Below are positions 1-8,780 of a stretch of 64,000 nt of DNA, one piece after another (within the stretch, counting starts at the first letter, position 1; each line of letters starts with the position of its first letter). Below the pieces are notes generated by a model. The model saw only the letters and a list, made by a program, of their open reading frames with translations. It did no database searches and was not told where the DNA came from. A program made the position numbers and the translations under genes. The stretch is taken from NCBI GenBank assembly GCA_023436245.1, contig JAEZJZ010000102.1:1-64000 (forward strand). Direction: 5' to 3'. This DNA comes from Bacillota bacterium (GTDB lineage: Bacteria > Bacillota > UBA994 > UBA5500).

Positions 1-37
1 ATGCAGGGGCTGCCCGCTTGTCGGGCAGCCCCTGCAT
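1..37. terminator. Perfect hairpin at window edge, probable terminator of an upstream gene
   Basis: Two 16-bp arms (ATGCAGGGGCTGCCCG and its complement) flank a 5-nt loop CTTGT. No T-run follows on the plus strand, so it may end transcription from outside the window in either direction, or simply be an intergenic palindrome. The gene it would serve is not visible. Confidence 0.5.
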
Positions 38-123
38 GGCAATACTTGGAGGTTTTGGCCGAAACGAGGACAATGAATGTTCATGAGAACGCATTGGCCA
101 AGCTTCTGACAGCGCACGGGCAG

Positions 124-156
124 AACGCAAATCCCGGCCTGCTCTGAGTTTGCGTT
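124..156. promoter_or_regulatory. Spaced inverted repeat upstream of the LuxR-family gene
   Basis: The arms AACGCAAA (124-131) and TTTGCGTT (149-156) are perfect complements separated by 17 nt. A TATTAT hexamer follows at 161-166 and could be a -10 box. The geometry suits an operator bound by a dimer just upstream of a promoter, possibly for autoregulation by the downstream regulator. This is inference; a weak attenuator hairpin is the alternative. Confidence 0.35.
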
Positions 157-222
157 ATGGTATTATTTAAGTACTAGTATCTGGCTTTTGGCTCAGTTCA
201 TTGTGAAGGGATTGGTGATGCA

Positions 223-2841
223 TTGGATTCACTATTCCGCACCAAATTACAGGTCCCTACAGTGCGCACAAAACTGATCGCCCGCGCCCGTATCGATCGC
301 GAACTGGATGAAGGGGCGAACGGGAAGCTGACCTGCGTCATCGCGCCGGCTGGATTTGGTAAGACCATAGTCGTGGCGCAATGGATCGAACGGGCTAACT
401 GGCCGGTTGCTTGGTTTTCCATCGATGGATTCGACAACAACCCGAGGAGTTTCTGGAACTATGTGGTCGCGGCACTCAGTCCGATCTTGCAGGGGTTGGA
501 AGAGCGGTTCTCACAGTTTTTCCGCGCGACAAACAGCGTAGCGCTGGAGAATGTGATCACGGCCTTGATCGACGAGTTCATCCAGTATGCGGCTGACTTC
601 ATTCTGGTGCTGGATGACTATCATTTCGTTGAAGAGATCGCTATCCACGAGAGCCTCTCGCTGCTGATTAAGTACCTGCCAGCCAATGCGCATCTGATTA
701 TCATCAGCCGATCGCAGTTGCCGTTCAGTTCAGTGCGCCTGCAGACGGGTGGCCAAGTGAAGGAGATTAGGGTTTCTGACCTACAATTCACTGCCGACGA
801 GATCGCAGAACTATGTCAAGTGAGGGGCATCCCGCTTTCATCAGAGGGCCTGCATGAACTCGAGTCTCAGACGGAAGGTTGGCCGGTGGGGCTATCTCTG
901 TTGTTGGATTCCGTTGCCAGCGGCAGCATCAGTCTTCCCAAGTTGCCGGTCGGTTTCCATCTAGGCACCCATCGCGTTGCCTGCTACCTGACAGATGAAG
1001 TCATGAATCTGTGGGGCGAAGAAGAACGGAGCTTCATGCTGAAGACTTCCATCCTGACTTCTATGTCCGGATCGTTGTGCAACGCCCTCACCGGGCGGGC
1101 GGATGGGCAGGAGATGCTGGAACGGCTGGCCCGTCATAACGCCTTCGTCACGGTGCTGGATCAGGAGGGTGGGTGGTATCGGTATCACCATCTGTTTGGA
1201 GAGTACTTGCAGCAGCGGCTAGACCGGGGCGACGAGTGCGTCAGGCGTACACTCCATGCACAGGCAGGCAGCTGGTATCAGCGGAATGGGTATTACCGAG
1301 AGGCAGTGCGGCAGTATCTGCAGGGTGGCGCCTATGAGCAGGCAGCCGCTCTCGTCGAGGAAAAGGGTCGAGAGATGCTGAAGGCGGGCGATATGTCAAC
1401 GCTGGTGGGCTGGCTGGGCAGCCTGCCGGTGGAAGTGGTGGGGAGCCGAATCTTGCTCAGCCTGACCTACGCCTGGACGCTGGTCATTGCCGACATGGTT
1501 GCCGAGGCGAAGACTTGGATCCGCAAAGCCGAGCAAAGGCTGGCAGAGATCGGAGCCGGCTTGGCTGAGGACTGGAAGAAGCAGCTGGAGGGAGAAGTGC
1601 TCGCGCTGAACGGCTTCATTGGCCTCAAGCAGCAGGACCCGGAGAGCACATCGCAGTATCTGATCAAGTTTCAGAGCCTCATGCCGCAGGGAAGCATTTT
1701 TCTGGCTTTCGGTGTCAATTTCAACATGGGGGAGGCCAGTCTCCTCGGTGGCATATTTGCCATGAAGGGGCACTTGCAGGTTGCTGAGCAGAGATTTCCA
1801 CAGATCTACGAGCAAACCAGGAGCAAGATTAGGTCGCCCATAGGCTTTATCCCCGTGCTGATGGGGGAGATGCTCTTTGAGAGAAACAGGTTGGATGAGG
1901 CAGTCCCCTTGCTGATGAAGGGGGTAGAGGAGGCAGAAGTGACCGGCACCGTCGGTTGCATTGTCCCGGTAACCATCACGCTGGCCAGGGTGATGAAGGC
2001 CAAGGGTGACATTAGGGGTGCCTTCGCGGTCCTCCAAGATGGAGAAAAGAAGCTGAAGCGCACGGGTAGCATCCACTTGCTCCCCATACTGGCCGCATTC
2101 GAGGCCAGAATCAATCTCGAGATCAGAAACACGGAGGCAGTTGAGGGTTGGATGCGGCGAAACTGCCTTGATCTCTTTGCCAGTCCCAGCATCCCGAAGA
2201 TGTATGAGTACATCACCCTTGCCCGCGTTTTCCTGGCGCGGAAGGAATATGAGTATTGCCAGCTGATCTTGTCTAGACTGTCGATTTTTGCCCAGCGAGA
2301 GGACAATCTACTCTATATTTTGGAGATTCTCAACCTGCAGGCAATAGTCCAAAACGCGATCGGGCAAACCCAGAGGGCCATGAAAGTCCTGAGGCAGTCC
2401 CTGCAGTATGGTGAGCAGCATGGGTATGAGCGAATCTTCATCGAGGAGGGCGCTCCGATGTCCGCGCTGCTCCGGAGGTTCATCCGGAGCGGTCATGGCC
2501 AGGAATCAGATCAACCGCCGCTCTACTCAGCGGTTTCGCCAAGCTATGTGCGAAAACTGATCAAGGGCACTCGTACTTACTGCATCACCATCAAGCACTA
2601 TCTGGGTCAGAGCGCAGGTGCTCAAGCAAGTAGCCCTCATTTGAAGGAGTCGCTGACGAAGCGAGAGAAGGATGTGCTCCGTCTGCTTGATTCGGAGCTC
2701 ACCAATGCGGAGATCGCCTACACGCTCGATATCTCGGTCAACACGGTGAAGGTGAACTGCGGCAATATCTATCGAAAGCTAGGCGCCAAGAATCGTTATC
2801 AGGCCGTAGGGAATGCCAAAGGACTAGGCATCCTGGGTTGA
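223..2841 (+). CDS. MalT-like ATP-dependent LuxR-family transcriptional regulator
   Basis: An 872-aa protein of the LAL (large ATP-binding LuxR) type, which bind ATP and an inducer, oligomerise and activate transcription. The N-terminal STAND-type ATPase has a P-loop APAGFGKT (residues 41-48) and a Walker B FILVLDDYH (126-134). The middle is a long helical, TPR-like region expected to sense the inducer. The C-terminus (about 809-872) is a LuxR helix-turn-helix beginning LTKREKDVLRLL. The start is TTG at 223 behind GAAGGG; upstream ATG and GTG codons are out of frame. The gene stands alone, so its targets cannot be inferred. Confidence 0.85.
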   Translation: MDSLFRTKLQVPTVRTKLIARARIDRELDEGANGKLTCVIAPAGFGKTIVVAQWIERANWPVAWFSIDGFDNNPRSFWNYVVAALSPILQGLEERFSQFFRATNSVALENVITALIDEFIQYAADFILVLDDYHFVEEIAIHESLSLLIKYLPANAHLIIISRSQLPFSSVRLQTGGQVKEIRVSDLQFTADEIAELCQVRGIPLSSEGLHELESQTEGWPVGLSLLLDSVASGSISLPKLPVGFHLGTHRVACYLTDEVMNLWGEEERSFMLKTSILTSMSGSLCNALTGRADGQEMLERLARHNAFVTVLDQEGGWYRYHHLFGEYLQQRLDRGDECVRRTLHAQAGSWYQRNGYYREAVRQYLQGGAYEQAAALVEEKGREMLKAGDMSTLVGWLGSLPVEVVGSRILLSLTYAWTLVIADMVAEAKTWIRKAEQRLAEIGAGLAEDWKKQLEGEVLALNGFIGLKQQDPESTSQYLIKFQSLMPQGSIFLAFGVNFNMGEASLLGGIFAMKGHLQVAEQRFPQIYEQTRSKIRSPIGFIPVLMGEMLFERNRLDEAVPLLMKGVEEAEVTGTVGCIVPVTITLARVMKAKGDIRGAFAVLQDGEKKLKRTGSIHLLPILAAFEARINLEIRNTEAVEGWMRRNCLDLFASPSIPKMYEYITLARVFLARKEYEYCQLILSRLSIFAQREDNLLYILEILNLQAIVQNAIGQTQRAMKVLRQSLQYGEQHGYERIFIEEGAPMSALLRRFIRSGHGQESDQPPLYSAVSPSYVRKLIKGTRTYCITIKHYLGQSAGAQASSPHLKESLTKREKDVLRLLDSELTNAEIAYTLDISVNTVKVNCGNIYRKLGAKNRYQAVGNAKGLGILG

Positions 2842-2896
2842 CCCGAAGTGAGTTAGTAGGACGGTTCTCGCAGGGGGCAATCCTAATGTTCCGCCG

Positions 2897-2936
2897 AAAA
2901 AGCCCAACTGTCGCTCGCGAGCGGCAGTTGGGCTTT
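2897..2936 (+). terminator. Rho-independent terminator after the LuxR-family gene
   Basis: AGCCCAACTG arms (2901-2934 overall) with an inner CGCTCGCGAGCG core give a long stem, flanked by AAAA upstream and a short T-rich stretch downstream. It may work in both directions and protects the downstream end of the minus-strand dinG gene. Confidence 0.7.
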
Positions 2937-3103
2937 GCGTTTCTGGCTGCGGGAGGGGAAGGAAGAAGGAGTTCTCGGTTGCCCCGGAAGAAAGAAAACG
3001 CTTTCTCAGTCCGGGGTGCGTCTGAGATCAACTGACTCTACATTCTGTAGTTTGAGACTTGACCGCCGCTAGCTAAAGTTGAGATCCCCAGCGGGCCCAG
3101 GTA

Positions 3104-5167
3104 TCATCTTGTCTGGTCAAAAGGGTCCAGCGAGGTCGCCCCGACCTGCTGTTGCATGAACTCCCTGAATTTCGCCCGGTCCCGTAGGACATTTCTCGTG
3201 GGCAGTGCTGACAAGAACATCTTGCCGTACCGCTTGCTCACAACCCGGCCATCGGCGATCACCACTGCGCCCTTGTCTGTCTGCGAGCGGATCAGGCGTC
3301 CGTAGCCTTGCTTCAGGCGAATGATCGCTTCCGGCAGTTGGTAATGTTGAAACGGGTTAAGCCCCTTGGCCGTGAGGGCTTCCATGCGCGCCTCCGTGAT
3401 CGGATGGTCCGGTACAGAGAAAGGTAGCTTGGCGATGATCACACAGCGCAGCCCGTCACCCACGACATCCACCCCTTCCCAGAAAGAAGAGGTGCCAAAC
3501 AGCACGCCGTTTGCACTGGCCTTGTACTGGCAGAGCAGCTCGCTGCGGGAGAGGTCTCCCTGTTTGAACAGCTCCAAACCCATCCGTTCCAGGTCAACTG
3601 CCACCTGTTCGAATAGGTTGTTCAACATCTGGTAAGAGGTGAACAGGACGAATGTTCCGCCAGCGGTTACTTCGCAGACATCTCTGATCAACTGCGCCAG
3701 ATACTTCTCGTAGGCATAGTTGTTTCGGTAGTTCGGTTCACTGGCTTGCTCCGGCACATAAACCGCGGCGTTGCGGTCATGATCGAACGGCGAGGTCAGC
3801 ACCTTGCCCAGATACTGATCTATGCCCAGGCGTTCTGCCATGAAGCGGAGGTCGGGGCTGGCCAGTGTGGCAGAGGTGAGCACTGTCACCAGTTCTCGGC
3901 TGAACAGTGACTCCCGCAGTAAGGAAGACATCTCGATCGGCGCAGCTTGAATCACACTTTGGGTGTAATCGCCGAGCGGGCTCTCCACCCAATAGACATG
4001 ACCGTCCTGATCGCGCTGCAGCACAAAGTCGATGTCCCGCGCCAGCGCTTTCCAACGGGTGACCATCTGCTCCAGCTCCGCTGTCTCCTCGTCCGAAAGC
4101 TGCGCCGACGTTTGCAGCAGTTCCAGGTAATGCTGGATCTCCTTCAGGTCTTGGATGAAGGGGTTCTCCGGCTTTTCATCATCGGGCAACAGTCGCTTCA
4201 CAGTCTGATTGCCCGTGAGCAACGCTAGCCGTTGCAGGAAACGATCGACATTGTCGAAATACGTTTTCAAAGTGTTCTCGATGTCCTGCGCCAGCAGTGG
4301 TTCGTTGGTCAGTAGTTCATGCATGGCGCCCTTGGCCAGCAGGCTGCGCAGTCTGCCGCCGACCGTCTTCAAACGATAGCCATCCACTAAGATGGACATG
4401 GTGTGACTGGCCACGTCTTCGATGTGATGCGCCTCATCCAGAATCACCAGGTCATAGGGTGGGAGGATGCCCTCATCAGAATCGGCTGTTCCCCGCAAAG
4501 CCAAGTCGGTGAAGAAGAGCGCGTGATTGCTGATGATGATGTCTGCTTCCTTTAGCGCTTCTCGGGCCGAGCGGAAGAAGCAATCCTTGACCAAGGGGCA
4601 TCTGCGTTCCAGACAAGTGTCCTGTGAGGACGCCAGCGTGTTCCAAAGGGTGGACGAGACATTTACCGGCAGTTGGCTGCGGTCTCCCAACAGAAAGTCG
4701 CCGTCAGCAAACAATAGGTCCTTCAGGCGTGTGAACTCCTGCGCGTCAGCCAGACTCTCAAACAAGGGCTGATCGCTCATCAAAATGTCCCGCACACGGC
4801 GGCGGCAGAGGTAGTTGCTCCGGCCTTTGGCCAATGCCACCTCAAAATGCACGTGGTTGCCCAGGATGGATTGCAGCAAGGGGATATCCTTGTTCAGCAG
4901 TTGCTCCTGCAGGTTGATCGTATGGGTGGAGATGACAACCCGGTGTTCATCACCGGTGGCCAACGTAGCCAAGACCGCCAGCAGATAGGCCAAAGACTTG
5001 CCGGTGCCCGTTCCAGCCTCCACCAGCACATGACGGTTGATGTACAGGCCGTTCAGGATCTGGTTCGTCATCTGCCGTTGCTCGGGCCGCTGTTCATACC
5101 CCGGGAATTGCGCAGCTAGTGCCGCCTGGAACTGATCCAATGTGTTCTTCACTCTGACTACGTCCAT
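3104..5167 (-). CDS. dinG: DinG-family ATP-dependent DNA helicase (XPD-like, iron-sulfur)
   Basis: A 687-aa superfamily 2 helicase that unwinds DNA 5' to 3' in repair of damaged or structured DNA. The Walker A motif AGTGTGKS is at residues 51-58 and the DEAH box at 244-247. Four cysteines (C121, C185, C190, C196) lie between them, in the position of the [4Fe-4S] cluster of XPD/DinG enzymes, so this is the iron-sulfur type rather than the cysteine-poor CasDinG or exonuclease-fused DinG. There is no N-terminal exonuclease domain. It is transcribed alone on the minus strand, with an ATG start at 5167. Confidence 0.9.
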   Translation of the reverse strand: MDVVRVKNTLDQFQAALAAQFPGYEQRPEQRQMTNQILNGLYINRHVLVEAGTGTGKSLAYLLAVLATLATGDEHRVVISTHTINLQEQLLNKDIPLLQSILGNHVHFEVALAKGRSNYLCRRRVRDILMSDQPLFESLADAQEFTRLKDLLFADGDFLLGDRSQLPVNVSSTLWNTLASSQDTCLERRCPLVKDCFFRSAREALKEADIIISNHALFFTDLALRGTADSDEGILPPYDLVILDEAHHIEDVASHTMSILVDGYRLKTVGGRLRSLLAKGAMHELLTNEPLLAQDIENTLKTYFDNVDRFLQRLALLTGNQTVKRLLPDDEKPENPFIQDLKEIQHYLELLQTSAQLSDEETAELEQMVTRWKALARDIDFVLQRDQDGHVYWVESPLGDYTQSVIQAAPIEMSSLLRESLFSRELVTVLTSATLASPDLRFMAERLGIDQYLGKVLTSPFDHDRNAAVYVPEQASEPNYRNNYAYEKYLAQLIRDVCEVTAGGTFVLFTSYQMLNNLFEQVAVDLERMGLELFKQGDLSRSELLCQYKASANGVLFGTSSFWEGVDVVGDGLRCVIIAKLPFSVPDHPITEARMEALTAKGLNPFQHYQLPEAIIRLKQGYGRLIRSQTDKGAVVIADGRVVSKRYGKMFLSALPTRNVLRDRAKFREFMQQQVGATSLDPFDQTR

Positions 5168-5203
5168 TAGCTCTCACTCCCCGCGGCAAATCGTTCTCGC
5201 TCC

Positions 5204-5233
5204 ATTATACCTTCTCACGGGCAGCACTGTCCG
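5204..5233 (-). promoter_or_regulatory. Probable sigma-A promoter of dinG
   Basis: On the minus strand a perfect -10 TATAAT (5204-5209) lies 18 nt from a weak -35 CGGACA (5228-5233). It sits about 40 nt upstream of the dinG start. There is no obvious LexA-type palindrome next to it. Confidence 0.5.
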
Positions 5234-5378
5234 AACTTCCTTGCGGACCAGGTTTGCAGCGGTACGTTTTGCGCAGACTAACTGGAAGGCATCCGCCAGG
5301 TAGCCCAGTCCGCAACGACGGGCCGCGCAGTTGCGGCGCTTGCTGCTTGGGACACACTTGGCAGGGGAGGGCGGTCAA

Positions 5379-6284
5379 TTGTCACTCGGAAAACGGTTGG
5401 GCCTGCTGGCCAAGGCGGTGAGAGCACCATTCCTGCTAGCCAGCACTATTCCAGTGCTGCTCGGTGCAGCGGTGGCGTTGGCCAACACCGGTCGATTCAA
5501 CCTCTGCTTGCTGCTGGAGAGCCTGCTTGGCTGCGTTGCCCTGCAAGCGGGGGCCAATGTGGCCAACGATTACTACGACTGGCTGAGCGGAGCCGACGCG
5601 CGCTGCCATCCGTCACCTTACAACGGGGGCAGTCAGGTGCTGCCGTCCGGGCAAGCCACTGCTGAGCAGGAACGTCGGCTCTACCTAATTCTCTATGCCA
5701 GCGCTCTGCTGATTGGGTGTCATGTAGCATGGCAAGCCGGCCCGGCGGCGCTCTTGATCGGTTTGACCGGGCTCGTGCTCGGCCACTGCTATACTGCTCC
5801 GCCGGTCGCTTTCTCCTACCGAGGGTTGGGGGAGTTGGTTACCGGCATTACCTTTGGTCCGCTCATCGTCAGCGGCTCTTACCTGGTGCAGGCCGGTCGC
5901 ATGCATTGGTTACCGGTATTGGTCTCCGTGCCCGTCGGTCTGTTGATCACCGCTGTGCTGTACATCAATGAGTTTCCCGATTATCTGTCCGATCAGGCGG
6001 TGGGCAAGCTGACCTGGGTCGTGCGCACGCATGCCCAACAGCTCTGGGTATATCAGTGGTTGGTCGGCGCCGCTACTCTGACCGCTCTCTGCCTGCTGGC
6101 ACTGCAGAGCCTCTGGTTCCTGCTGGCAGCGATCCCGTTGGCTTGGCTGGCAGGTCGCCCGCTGCTGGCAACCCGGCGCCTCAGCCCGGCCACGATGTTG
6201 CCACTGCAGCGCGGCACGCTCGAGCTGCACACCTTCACTGGCCTCGGACTGACCTTGGCCTACCTGATTAGCGGGTTGCGCTGA
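5379..6284 (+). CDS. menA: UbiA-family prenyltransferase, MenA-like
   Basis: A membrane protein of about 301 aa that attaches a polyprenyl chain to an aromatic ring, most likely 1,4-dihydroxy-2-naphthoate in menaquinone synthesis. The first Mg/diphosphate motif NDYYD lies at residues 63-67 and the second, NEFPDYLSD, at about 197-205, with multiple hydrophobic segments between. I prefer the TTG at 5379, which has GGGGAGGG 7 nt upstream, over a TTG at 5331 with no ribosome site. The 3' end nearly touches the convergent zinc-ribbon gene. No other menaquinone genes are in the window, so the exact acceptor is inferred. Confidence 0.75.
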   Translation: MSLGKRLGLLAKAVRAPFLLASTIPVLLGAAVALANTGRFNLCLLLESLLGCVALQAGANVANDYYDWLSGADARCHPSPYNGGSQVLPSGQATAEQERRLYLILYASALLIGCHVAWQAGPAALLIGLTGLVLGHCYTAPPVAFSYRGLGELVTGITFGPLIVSGSYLVQAGRMHWLPVLVSVPVGLLITAVLYINEFPDYLSDQAVGKLTWVVRTHAQQLWVYQWLVGAATLTALCLLALQSLWFLLAAIPLAWLAGRPLLATRRLSPATMLPLQRGTLELHTFTGLGLTLAYLISGLR

Positions 6285-6287
6285 TGG

Positions 6288-6521
6288 TCACTCCGGGCTT
6301 CGCAACAGTGGCACGGCCACGTTCTGGCGGAAACCACAGTTGTCGCAGATAAGTGTATGCAGGCAGCAATTCTCCGGCTTGCCTTCCGACGCCACTAGTT
6401 CATAGGGGGCGTATGGCCCGAGATAGTCAGTGACCACTCCCTGGTCATGCATTTCCGCCTGGCAGTTAGGGCAGGTGGCGAGAATCTCCGTCAAGCCGTT
6501 GCAGACTGGACAAACCTCCAT
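6288..6521 (-). CDS. Small zinc-ribbon protein of unknown function
   Basis: A 77-aa protein with CPVC and CPNC pairs at the N-terminus and a second set (CC and CDNC) near residues 54-63, consistent with one or two zinc ribbons. The middle holds a DYLGPYAPYELV segment of the kind seen in short zinc-ribbon proteins of spore formers. I chose ATG at 6521 because an AGGAGGT site lies 6 nt upstream; a GTG three bases earlier is less well spaced. It is convergent with the menA-like gene, leaving only 3 bp between stop codons. Function unknown. Confidence 0.6.
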   Translation of the reverse strand: MEVCPVCNGLTEILATCPNCQAEMHDQGVVTDYLGPYAPYELVASEGKPENCCLHTLICDNCGFRQNVAVPLLRSPE

Positions 6522-6663
6522 CACCTCACCTCCTCACCTGGTTGCATGGTTTCAGTCTCTCACCGGTCAGCGTCCGGAATGCCAATTTGTCTGGATTGGC
6601 AGGTGCGGCGACTCTGCGTGGCGAAGGTCTAGGCAGTCGATCCATTATTGAGGAGGGGTAGCA

Positions 6664-7497
6664 GTGAATACGGAGCAAATTATGCAATTGGCCTTGGAGT
6701 TGGCCGGTCTGACAGAAGTGCCGGCTGACTCAGCCGTGCTGGTGCCGGGCGAGAACATCAAACGAGTGCTGGTGGGAGTGGACATGGGCACAGCCGAAAT
6801 GCTGCTGGCCAAGCAACTTGGCTGCGACTGCGTGATCGGTCATCACCCGGTGGGCGGTCCTGCCCGGGCAGCTTTCTCCCAGGTGATGCAGCGGCAAATT
6901 GAGCGCATGATGGAAGCGGGCATCCCGATCAATCAGGCGCAGAAGGCTTTGGCCAAGAAGGTTGGTCAAGTTGAGCGTTCCGGCCACGCCGGAAACTATG
7001 ATCAGGCTTGGTCAGCCGCCAGGTTGCTCAACCTGCCCTTGGTCAGTATCCACACTCCAACCGACATTCTGGCTGAGCGCGCAGTGCAGCAGCATTTGGA
7101 CAAAGCATTGGCCGGAAACCAGTATGCCAAGCTGCAGGACATCATTGACGCGCTGATGGAGCTTCCTGAGTACCAGAAGACGCTGAGCGGTCCAGTTATT
7201 CGCGTTGGCAGCAAGGACGACTATGCTGGCAAGCACTTTGTGCTCATGGCCGGCGGCACCAATGGCGGGGTGGATGTGCTCAAGGCTTACTATGCGGCCG
7301 GCGTGGGCACAACCGTGGCCATGCACATGCCGGAAGACGTGATCACAGCCATCAAGGAGCAGAACATCGGCAATGTGGTGGTGGCCGGACACATGGCCAG
7401 CGACTCCATCGGCATCAATCAGTTGCTGCGTGCCCTGGAAGAGCGGGGAGTGGAAGTGCTGCGCATGAGCGGCGTAATTGACCCCAGCAACTCGTAG
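6664..7497 (+). CDS. Nif3-like dinuclear metal centre protein
   Basis: A 277-aa member of the NIF3/YbgI/YqfO family, which forms toroidal hexamers around a two-metal site and is linked to GTP cyclohydrolase I-like or hydrolase roles without a firm function. The metal-ligand motif GHHPVGG is at about residues 60-66 and a second histidine-containing motif, AGHMASDS, lies near the C-terminus. The start is GTG at 6664 behind GAGGAGGGG. The stop codon and last residues (SNS) lie inside the first unit of the 66-bp tandem repeat, so the repeat supplies the end of the reading frame. Confidence 0.8.
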   Translation: MNTEQIMQLALELAGLTEVPADSAVLVPGENIKRVLVGVDMGTAEMLLAKQLGCDCVIGHHPVGGPARAAFSQVMQRQIERMMEAGIPINQAQKALAKKVGQVERSGHAGNYDQAWSAARLLNLPLVSIHTPTDILAERAVQQHLDKALAGNQYAKLQDIIDALMELPEYQKTLSGPVIRVGSKDDYAGKHFVLMAGGTNGGVDVLKAYYAAGVGTTVAMHMPEDVITAIKEQNIGNVVVAGHMASDSIGINQLLRALEERGVEVLRMSGVIDPSNS

Positions 7498-7700
7498 AGT
7501 TGCGATCTCAATAGAGTGATTCTTGCCTGTCAAGAATCAGCTTGTACCTCCAGCAACTCGTAGAGTTGCGATCTCAATAGAGTGATTCTTGCCTGTCAAG
7601 AATCAGCTTGCACCTCCAGCAACTCGTAGAGTTGCGATCTCAATAAAGTGATTCTTGCTTGCCAAGAATCAGCTTGTACCTCCAGCAACTCGTAGAGTTG
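7484..7700 (+). repeat. Tandem array, 3.3 units of a 66-bp structured repeat (type A)
   Basis: Units begin at 7484, 7550, 7616 and (partial) 7682 with a period of exactly 66 bp. Each unit holds hairpin 1 (GCAACTC gta GAGTTGC), a linker GATCTCAATARAGT, hairpin 2 (GATTCTTG, about 5 nt, CAAGAATC) and a tail AGCTTGTACCT. Units differ at a few bases, including changes in the hairpin 2 loop. The array starts inside the nif3-like stop region and ends just before a terminator. Related arrays lie at 20606-20796 and 28580-28751. Confidence 0.9.
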
Positions 7701-7708
7701 AGATCTTC

Positions 7709-7744
7709 TAGGCCAGCCCATCACCGGGCTGGCCTGGTTTTGTA
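7709..7744 (+). terminator. Rho-independent terminator after the nif3-like gene and repeat array
   Basis: AGGCCAGCCC pairs with GGGCTGGCCT across a short loop, followed by GGTTTTGTAT. It directly follows the 66-bp array, so the array is likely transcribed as part of the nif3-like 3' untranslated region. Confidence 0.85.
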
Positions 7745-7826
7745 TATTCTTCCTCCCCGGCGGGTAAGGTAGGCAGTGAGTTTGGTTGTGAGGCAACCAA
7801 AGATTACCGCATGAGGAGGCGAGCAG

Positions 7827-8780
7827 TTGCGTATCGGTATCCCCAGAGCCCTGCTCTATTTTGACTATTTCCCCCTCTGGGAGGGGTTCTTTCGTGAATT
7901 GGGCTGCCAGGTGGTTGTGTCCTCGCCGACCACCATCGACATCGCCAACAACGGTGTGCGTCTGGCCTGTGATGAGGCTTGCTATCCGGTGAAGGTGCTG
8001 CACGGGCATGTACTGGATCTCGCGCAGCGAGTGGACGCCCTGTTCATTCCCAAGATCGTCAGCGTGCAGGCTGGCACCTATAGCTGTCCCAAGTTGATCG
8101 GTCTGGCGGACATGGTCCGCTTCACTATCCCTAATCTGCCGCCGATCATTGAACCGACCATCAACCTGCGCCTGGGCATGAAGGGCGTCTATCGAGCCCT
8201 GCAGTCGGCGGCGCAAGGCATCAGTCACAACCCCGTGCAAGTCTATCGCGCCTTCCGAGTGGGGGTGCGGGATTGGCGCAGCTACCAGCGCCGGCTGCAG
8301 AGCGGACGCCTGCCTGGGGTAAAGGAGGATGCTGGTTCCTTACACGCCGCCAAGCGGCCCGTGGCCGTGATAGGGCATCCCTATGACCTCTATGATAATT
8401 TCTTGAACCTCGACCTGCTGCAGCGGCTCAATCGTTGGGGCTATCAGGTGTACACCCCGGAGATGTTGCCCGAGCGAACTCTGCGTCAGGCCAACCGCAG
8501 GTTGCGCAAGCAGTTGTTTTGGTCACTCGGGAGACGCGTGCTGGGAGGCGCTATTCACTTTTCTGAGCGATCGGATATTCGCGGCATCATTCACATCGCC
8601 TCTTTTGGCTGTGGTCTCGAGTCTCTGGTGGCGGACATGGCCGAGCGGGCTGCCCGACGCTATGGTAAGCCGTTCATGCTGCTGACCATGGATGAGCACA
8701 CCGGCGAAGCCGGCATGCTCACCCGGCTGGAGGCTTTCCTGGACATGTTGGCCTGGAGGGAGGAAGTCTCGTGCGTGTGA
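7827..8780 (+). CDS. Acyl-CoA dehydratase activase-related protein, first subunit (DUF2229/COG3580-like)
   Basis: A 317-aa protein related to the 2-hydroxyacyl-CoA dehydratase family. Cysteines C48, C52, C87 and C262 fall in conserved-looking settings (LACDEACYP, TYSCPK, FGCG), suitable for holding a [4Fe-4S] cluster. The C-terminal motif DEHTGEAGMLTRLEAFLDML recurs in the next gene, so the two are paralogous. The start is TTG at 7827 with GAGGAGG upstream. The gene overlaps its neighbour by 10 bp and is translationally coupled to it. In many anaerobes these domains are fused with the activase in one large protein; here they are separate. The substrate is unknown. Confidence 0.75.
   Translation: MRIGIPRALLYFDYFPLWEGFFRELGCQVVVSSPTTIDIANNGVRLACDEACYPVKVLHGHVLDLAQRVDALFIPKIVSVQAGTYSCPKLIGLADMVRFTIPNLPPIIEPTINLRLGMKGVYRALQSAAQGISHNPVQVYRAFRVGVRDWRSYQRRLQSGRLPGVKEDAGSLHAAKRPVAVIGHPYDLYDNFLNLDLLQRLNRWGYQVYTPEMLPERTLRQANRRLRKQLFWSLGRRVLGGAIHFSERSDIRGIIHIASFGCGLESLVADMAERAARRYGKPFMLLTMDEHTGEAGMLTRLEAFLDMLAWREEVSCV

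Noticed and set aside
1396..2076. 226-aa minus-strand frame within the LuxR-family gene
   Set aside because: Antisense to a clear 872-aa gene; no recognisable domain and no start context.
7484..7700. CRISPR array (66-bp tandem repeats with hairpins)
   Set aside because: The whole unit repeats, including the would-be spacers, and differences are scattered point changes. There are no unique spacers and no cas genes.
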